Source: Lunularia cruciata | Taxonomy: Eukaryota > Streptophyta > Marchantiopsida > Lunulariales > Lunulariaceae | Reading direction: 5' to 3' | Assembly: GCA_948567375.1 (NCBI GenBank) | Contig: OX419757.1 | Span: 52,449,665-52,513,664, forward strand | DNA length: 64,000 nt | Part shown: piece after piece, positions 58,168-64,000 of the stretch | How positions within the stretch are numbered: position 1 is the first letter of the stretch | Layout of the letters: each line of letters starts with the position of its first letter | The notes under the pieces: generated by a model | The model's database searches: none | The model's input: only the letters and a program-made list of their open reading frames with translations | Told to the model about the DNA's origin: nothing | Program-made: the position numbers and the translations under genes

Positions 58168-58486
58168 GTAAAATAGTGCTAAGCTCCAATAGTAACGATA
58201 TGAGCAATCTGCACTATGGCACCTAAGATATCTGAGCTATGCAAGTCGTAAGGTCTACAAACTATTCAAGAATCCCAAAGAAGCATCACCTAATGTGATT
58301 GCTCTCCTATAGATTGTACTAGCCAAAGCTCTTTGTAGAGCAATAAACTCACACTGTCTAAAGTGTGCATTTATGAGAGTGGTACTCCCTAAAATCTAAT
58401 GTGATAAGCTCTTGGATACTCCTTGACAAATGTGTCAAGTGTCGTGTCCATTGATCCATATAACTTTTAAGGCTAGAAGAACAAAG
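58168..58486. repeat. dispersed repeat, copy B (partner 12607-12931)
   Basis: Same block order as copy A and same orientation. It abuts the left edge of the LINE-like remnant, so it may be its downstream end, but copy A has no LINE coding next to it. Confidence 0.7.
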
Positions 58487-58691
58487 ACGTGGCCTCACTA
58501 CATACCCCTATACTTGGAGAGTTTCCATGTTGTTCCTCTACTTGCCGCCCATCTAGGAGGATGAGTAATCACTCCTTCCAAAACTACCTCATGCATAGGG
58601 TCTATAACCACAACATCCACCACTATAACCTAACCAACTCAGACCAAGTACAAGTCTGCTTGGACACATGTCCTCTATAAAGCATACAAAT

Positions 58692-59162
58692 TGTAAAAGA
58701 TCAAGACCAAGGGGAGAAATAAGAGGATTGAAGATCACATTGTGACACTTGAATATGGGAAACTTTGAATACCTAGCATGAGCTTGGGCTTTGGTAGTTA
58801 TAGGGAGCATACAAGGCTCTTGAGAAGCTTCTCAAGAAACTTCCTTAAGCCATTTTCTTGGAGTGCAAGCCAAGTTAACCGAGAAGCTTCTCAAGAAGTT
58901 TCCTTTTAAAAGCCACCTACTTGGCATGCAAACTAAACTAGTTGGAAGCTTTCTAGAAGCTACCTACTTGTGGTGCAAGCTAAGCTAGCCAGGAAGCTTC
59001 CCAACTAGCTTCCCAAAATCCCCAAGAAGTTGCCACTTGTCATATATGTTACCCAATACTTGGAAGGTACCTAGTAGCTTCCTGGATACTATTAGAATAT
59101 TCTAGGCTTATTTGCTACTCCATTAGCCTTAACTAACTCAATGGTAACTCCATATTGTTACA
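58692..59162 (-). mobile_element. solo LTR of the element 2 family, nested in the LINE-like remnant
   Basis: TGTAAAAGATC...ATATTGTTACA, the same ends as the element 2 LTRs, with the AAGCTTC-rich middle. The flanks CAAAT (58687-58691) and AAAAT (59163-59167) match at four of five bases, a likely decayed target duplication. LINE-like coding text resumes on both sides, so the insertion is nested. Confidence 0.88.
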
Positions 59163-60456
59163 AAAATGCTCCCTCCAAGGAAGATATCCACTCTCTCGTG
59201 CCATAGCAAAAGTTATATCCTTGATGTCATCATGGGTAGCTATCCTATGTCCTCCAAAAAATAATTGTGCCATGTGGACCATTTTTGCATCTAATGTAGA
59301 ACCACACTCACAAATGAGTAACAAAGATGCAAACAAATGGACCAAACTTAGGCATAACCTCATTGTTATAGAGAAGGTAGCTAGTGCAAGTCAGAATGCA
59401 CTAATGCATGGTCAAGCTAGGAATCAAGAGCATGCACCCTTGTTGGAGCAAGAAAAGAGACATGATCTAGTGGCCCAAGGAATGGAAGAGTCAACTAAGA
59501 AAGAATAAAGCATATGTTGACATTGTTGTTCCATCAAGGAATATTGCAAACCTATGGTCCAATCTGATGGTAGTGAAGCAAAGGATAGAAGGTCCTCTCA
59601 TGCTCGTAAGGATGGACCATCTCTTGTTTGCTATAATAACACCTAGAGAGAAAAAGATCCCTCGTCCACTTTGTTCACATTTTTCTCCAAAATTGGCCTT
59701 TTAGCAACCACAAAATGGGAGGAAAGTAGGGATGCCAAGAGAGCTCAACTATCCAAACATGCTAAAGGTGCCATTTCCTTCATAGATAATAGGCCTACCC
59801 CTCTTCATAAGATCAGTAGAGATGTCTGTCTATGCACCAAATCCCCCATCACACACTTGAATGTCCTTGGTTCAATGATGTCACCAAAGACTTCCATAAT
59901 CTTCCTATCAAAAGCCCTCAAATGTGATAGGAAAGTCAAGGAAGGAGGAAGTGTGCAAAGAAAGTAAGTTGGTCAATGTGCAATAATAGAGGAGAGTATA
60001 CCAAATGCCACCTTCATATCTCCTCATATAAGAAGGTCACTTACATGGAGAATATCTTATGCAAGAGTAGCATCTAAGAAGCATATGACAAAATCCTCAA
60101 ATCCTATTGGCACTCCAAGGATATGTAATACATATGTAGATGTGACACACCCCTCAGGAAGCTCAACGTGGGGAGGGATACTTGAAGAGGACCATGCTCT
60201 ATACTTTCACACCTTGACTCTCAAGCCTACAAGATGTAGCTTGGTAGTCACGTGATCAAAGGCTTGCCTAAGTTGATGTACAAGGCACACAATGTATGTA
60301 TCAGCTGCCAAGGAGGAAATACACAACTTGGCATGGCAAAGTAGTGGATAAGAGAGCTTTGAAGTGAGCCATGGTAAACAAAGGTCCCCTTAAAGGGTCT
60401 TCTTGTTGTGTATCAACAATTGACTCAAAAACAAATAGCTCCTTCCTATGACCAAC

Positions 60457-60506
60457 CATGCTAGTAGTAAAGGGAAGCATGAATGCTTCCCTTTACTACT
60501 AGCATG
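60457..60506. repeat. perfect 24-bp palindrome with 2-nt centre
   Basis: Arms 60457-60480 and 60483-60506 are exact reverse complements (CATGCTAGTAGTAAAGGG... and its mirror), separated by GA. It lies in the LINE-like remnant between RT motifs A and B. Confidence 0.95.
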
Positions 60507-61739
60507 AATGAGACTCGCCAAGGAACCATCGGCCTCCATAAGCTCTCTAAAGGTGGATGCTCAAGAGATGCTATTAAAAGCATTCTCAACATCCACCTAT
60601 AGGACAACCCACTCCTAATAGTTAACTAGGAGTGCCATAATACCTAGATATAACCACACAACCTCCAAGTGTAGCTACTCTAAATTGATGTGGACTAAGG
60701 TGCTCTTGATAGTGAGAACAATGTTGAAGGACAATGGTACAACTAACCAATATCAATTAGTCTAATGCTTCTTATGTACTTCTCCATTGCAAAAAGTAGA
60801 CTAGCACCTAACTCTTGACTAATTGATGTAGGAATATCTCTCCTCATTACTATTGCAATCAATTGAAATAGCTCGGTAAATCTATTAGAAGGATCACATG
60901 CTTGAAATCAATCTCTAAGATGCTCATATACCATCCTTGACAAGCCTTTTGAAGAGAAGCAAGGTGCAATGCACAATGCTTGTGCAAAAAGTGACCTATA
61001 AAGACATAAAAGTTGCTCATGTTGATAATTTAAGAGTTCTTATGGTACTCCTTCTCTTGCTATAAGATATAATGAGTGTAGGGAAGAGATAGTTGCATTA
61101 GTGGGATTTACCATGGAAAAAAGGTGTAGCTACTCTACTAAACTCTCCCGTCTGACCCAATGTCCTACACGATTATAATTGAGTGGACTATATGGGACAA
61201 CCTGTCTCCTAAAACATGCAACCCTAATCGACTCCTCATGTAGGGCAACCCAATCCCCCGCTTGGAATCAATGAAATCTAGTAGGCACCTCTTTATACCC
61301 AGCACATCCCCCTCTAGCATAATGAAGACACCATCAAAGAAGTAAAAGGAATAAGAACCATGCTAACTTGTCCAATGGATCATGTGCAAAATGATCAAGT
61401 GGTAGGCAAAAAGCTTGTCTAGCCTCATCATGGAATGTATAGGGTAGCCTATGTAATTGATTTAGATATAGAAATTTAGTCTTAAATAACCCCAAGATAC
61501 AACCTACTTGAGATGCTAACCACTTCCACGACTTGATTGTTATCCTTAGAACGGTCAACAAAGGAATAAAAGAAGCGTGTGTAATCCCAAGTGTCTTTGT
61601 TGTTGATGTGATTGCATGCTTCACATGAGCATCCCAAGTGGTCCAATCATAGTCCGTGTGCATCCTTCCCACGTGGGTCTTTACTCCTTGCAAAGTAAGT
61701 ATTCGTGACGCACCAAACATGGTGTCTCCAAGCCGCTCT

Positions 61740-64000
61740 AGGCGACCCTACATAGGGAAGTGTAGCCATGGCTAGCACAAGAATAACACACGATGCTACT
61801 TTTCATGTCTCCCATACTTGCAAACCAAAACCACTCACATCACAATTCACATGAGTAAATGTTATCTCTCCAAACCTTGAAAACTTTAAACTCTTATAAC
61901 TTTTGATTCCCATCTCAAAAGTTTTAAAACTAAGTTCCCATGAAACTCAAACATGAATTTTAAGAGATTAAAATCAAAATTTCCAACCCATCACTTTCAA
62001 TGTGAAGTAATCACTTTAAACGCTAAAGAACCTAAAAGCACTCATATCCTTCTACTCAATTCTCAATAGCCTTCAATCTAGGCATCAATGGAATTGAAAT
62101 TGAAACCAAACAGAATCTAAAATATTCACTCATGTGATATATGCGGGTGAGCTCTCCAAAAATCAATAATCTCATTTCTCTCTTGTTGTGCTCCTCAACC
62201 AAGTGGAAGTTTGAACCAATAGCTCGTGTATGAACTGCATATGAAATATATATATGAGAGGATGCAAATTAAATTGAACTGATATCTAAGCAAATGGAAT
62301 GTAAATAAATCTAACAAGACAAGACAAAGTGAAAGCATTATTGATACATTTCACAAGTAGCACTTGCAGAGAACTTTGTACACATCATGAAGAAGAATTA
62401 ACACAAAATAGATTAAACATCTAAAATTGAAACCAGACGAGAACTATCAAACAACATTGATTATGACCTCTCCTGCCCCCGATAGTCCCTCTATAGTCGA
62501 TAGTCTGTCGATTCGATTTAGGGAATCTACAGTAACGTCTCACGCAAAGCCTTTAACTACAAGTTAAACTAGAGGGTGAATATTTTGCACTTGTGAGCGG
62601 TTATTACGTGAGTTTATGGCGAGTTCGTGTATGAAATTCATTCTTGCCCAAATGGACTTCTGATCGAGAGCAAATTGATCAACCTCAACCGTACGTTATA
62701 ATAAACCATTAATTATGATCATCTTCCTTTAAACATACCCAGCGCATGCACGTGTTTGACACGAGTTTACATCGCTCATTTTATCTTGCGTCGTGTTAGT
62801 GATTCATGAGTTCAAGAAAATCTCACGTTTATTTGTGGACAAGTTTAGTAAATCAGAAACATTCTAGAAACAGGTAATTTACAAGAATTCAAGTCTCCCC
62901 CTCTCCAAACTCTCTCCAAATGATGTCTGGTAAAAAAAAACCTTTTCATCACAAATCTGATACTTCAAGAAAATCACAAATTTGTTTACAATTTATATCT
63001 CTCAAACAAATTGAAATGAGATAACAATGAACCCTGAATGTGGAGAAAACATAACACTAAACCTTGAATTCGGAAGATTAAACTCGAACTTTAAACCCTG
63101 ACTAAGTAATTTATACATAATTTTGAGGTGGCTTCCAAGAAATTTTGTAAAAATTTGAATTCACTGAAAACTCAACGAGTCCCACCATTGCGACAGAGAC
63201 GTCTGGCGCCTCCGGATGATGCCAACAATGATGCCACCCACGATGGATCTCATTCCCTTAAAATGACCCAACGCATACCGCAATGCATACGAGAAGACAG
63301 AAGACACCGTAGCACATACTGGTGGACACATTAGAAATGACCAACTTGACCTGCATTTCACAAGCGCACACCACCATGCATCCATTATGCATGGCGGTGT
63401 GCCTAGTGCATCCTAACATGCACTTCGTCACACACAAGTGCAAACCTTTTTGAACTACATAGAACCCTGGCGCTCACGGTAGCGCCTGGAACAACCCAAA
63501 TGCACACCACAGTGCAGCCACATTATAGCAGCACATCTGGGCTCATATGGCCTTGCATTCTATGTTATACAAGCGATTGAAGTGCTCAACCTATTACAAA
63601 TGAGTACAGACAGAAGACATCCATGACATCAACCACATTTTTCATTCAAAATAACATTATTTTATTTTGTTTTATTCATTATGGATTCAAAAATACACCG
63701 GCTTCCATGTTGAAAGAAAGACAACATTATACCACCATATTTCTAGTTTCCTCTCTACCTTGGTCATGGAGCAAAGCAAAGATGCACCATTGTTTGCAAC
63801 TTTTGACTCTATTTCTTTTATGAAACTACCATCTTCCTCTATCCATATGTCATATGTTGGATCTGGATAATAAAAGATTATGTAAAACTATACACACTAA
63901 TTCTTTGGAGCAAATAAGCGATTCTGGATGGGTCCTTGAGTTGGAACCTTAATTACATTAAAGAATTCTATCTCTATTTTAGACCACCTATACATTGCTC
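61740..64000. other. no supported gene
   Basis: AT-rich to about 63.1 kb, then a slightly GC-richer patch with small hairpins, for example CACACCACCATGCAT and its near mirror at 63367-63401. The ORFs of 60-75 codons show no motif. The window ends inside unannotated DNA. Confidence 0.5.

Larger units (their letters stand above)
58490..61735 (-). pseudogene. LINE-like reverse-transcriptase remnant, split by a solo LTR
   Basis: The minus strand carries an ordered but broken RT. At about 60600 it reads EWVVL, a stop, then VDVENAFNSIS (RT motif A). At about 60390 it reads QQEDPLRGPLFTMAHF (motif B). At about 60300 it reads SSLAADTYIV, where the catalytic A-D-D is A-A-D. Then come LHILGVPIGFEDF, RGVGLLSMKEMAPLACLDS and, at the far end, ATHDDIKDITFAMARESGY (59210-59270). 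Beyond the solo LTR, VDVVVIDPMHEVV continues at about 58640-58600. 61334-61720 is an N-terminal frame. I recall this family from moss and lycophyte genomes, unverified. Many stops and frameshifts make it inactive. Confidence 0.75.

Overview
This is a window of nuclear DNA from a land plant. The genes are split by short GT-AG introns, two of the predicted proteins start with plastid-type leaders, and the rest is dominated by Ty3/gypsy chromoviruses primed by initiator-Met tRNA (primer sites matching TGGTATCAGAGC) plus Helitron, copia-like and LINE-like debris. My guess is a bryophyte such as a moss. That rests on protein flavour, an AT-rich genome and a LINE-like family I associate with mosses and lycophytes; it is inference and no search was run.

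Layout. (1) 1-15.2 kb is repeat territory: decayed Lys/Glu-rich coding DNA (245-2316), a minus-strand chromovirus with both LTRs (2997-9602), a solo LTR of a second family (10435-10879), then very AT-rich DNA with satellites. (2) 15.6-36.2 kb is a gene island with five intact genes: a LENG1-like splicing-associated protein (+), the 26S proteasome lid subunit RPN3 (+, 8 exons), an intronless Orn/Lys/Arg decarboxylase of fold type I with a plastid-like leader (+), an unnamed plastid-type helical protein (-, 5 exons), and a DHHC S-acyltransferase (+, 4 exons). The last two diverge from a shared intergenic region. RPN3 intron 1 (2.6 kb) holds a same-strand 454-codon ORF of unknown function. (3) 36.2-40.6 kb has no gene I can support, only degenerate repeats. 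(4) 40.7-64 kb is again transposon land: a gypsy integrase fragment, a Helitron Rep fragment, an LTR remnant, copia-like debris, satellites, a second minus-strand chromovirus with a perfect 5-bp target duplication (50253-55853), and a LINE-like pseudogene with a solo LTR nested in it.

The five genes are ordinary housekeeping or organelle genes and show no sign of forming one pathway. The exon models were built by hand: every junction has GT/AG and the phases close, with final lengths of 276 aa (LENG1-like), 494 aa (RPN3), 279 aa (unnamed plastid-type) and 354 aa (DHHC). I found no tRNA, rRNA or CRISPR, and no clearly new biological system. The best leads are the ORF nested in RPN3, the heat-shock-element-like arrays in the LTRs of the second chromovirus family, and a perfect 24-bp palindrome in the LINE-like remnant.
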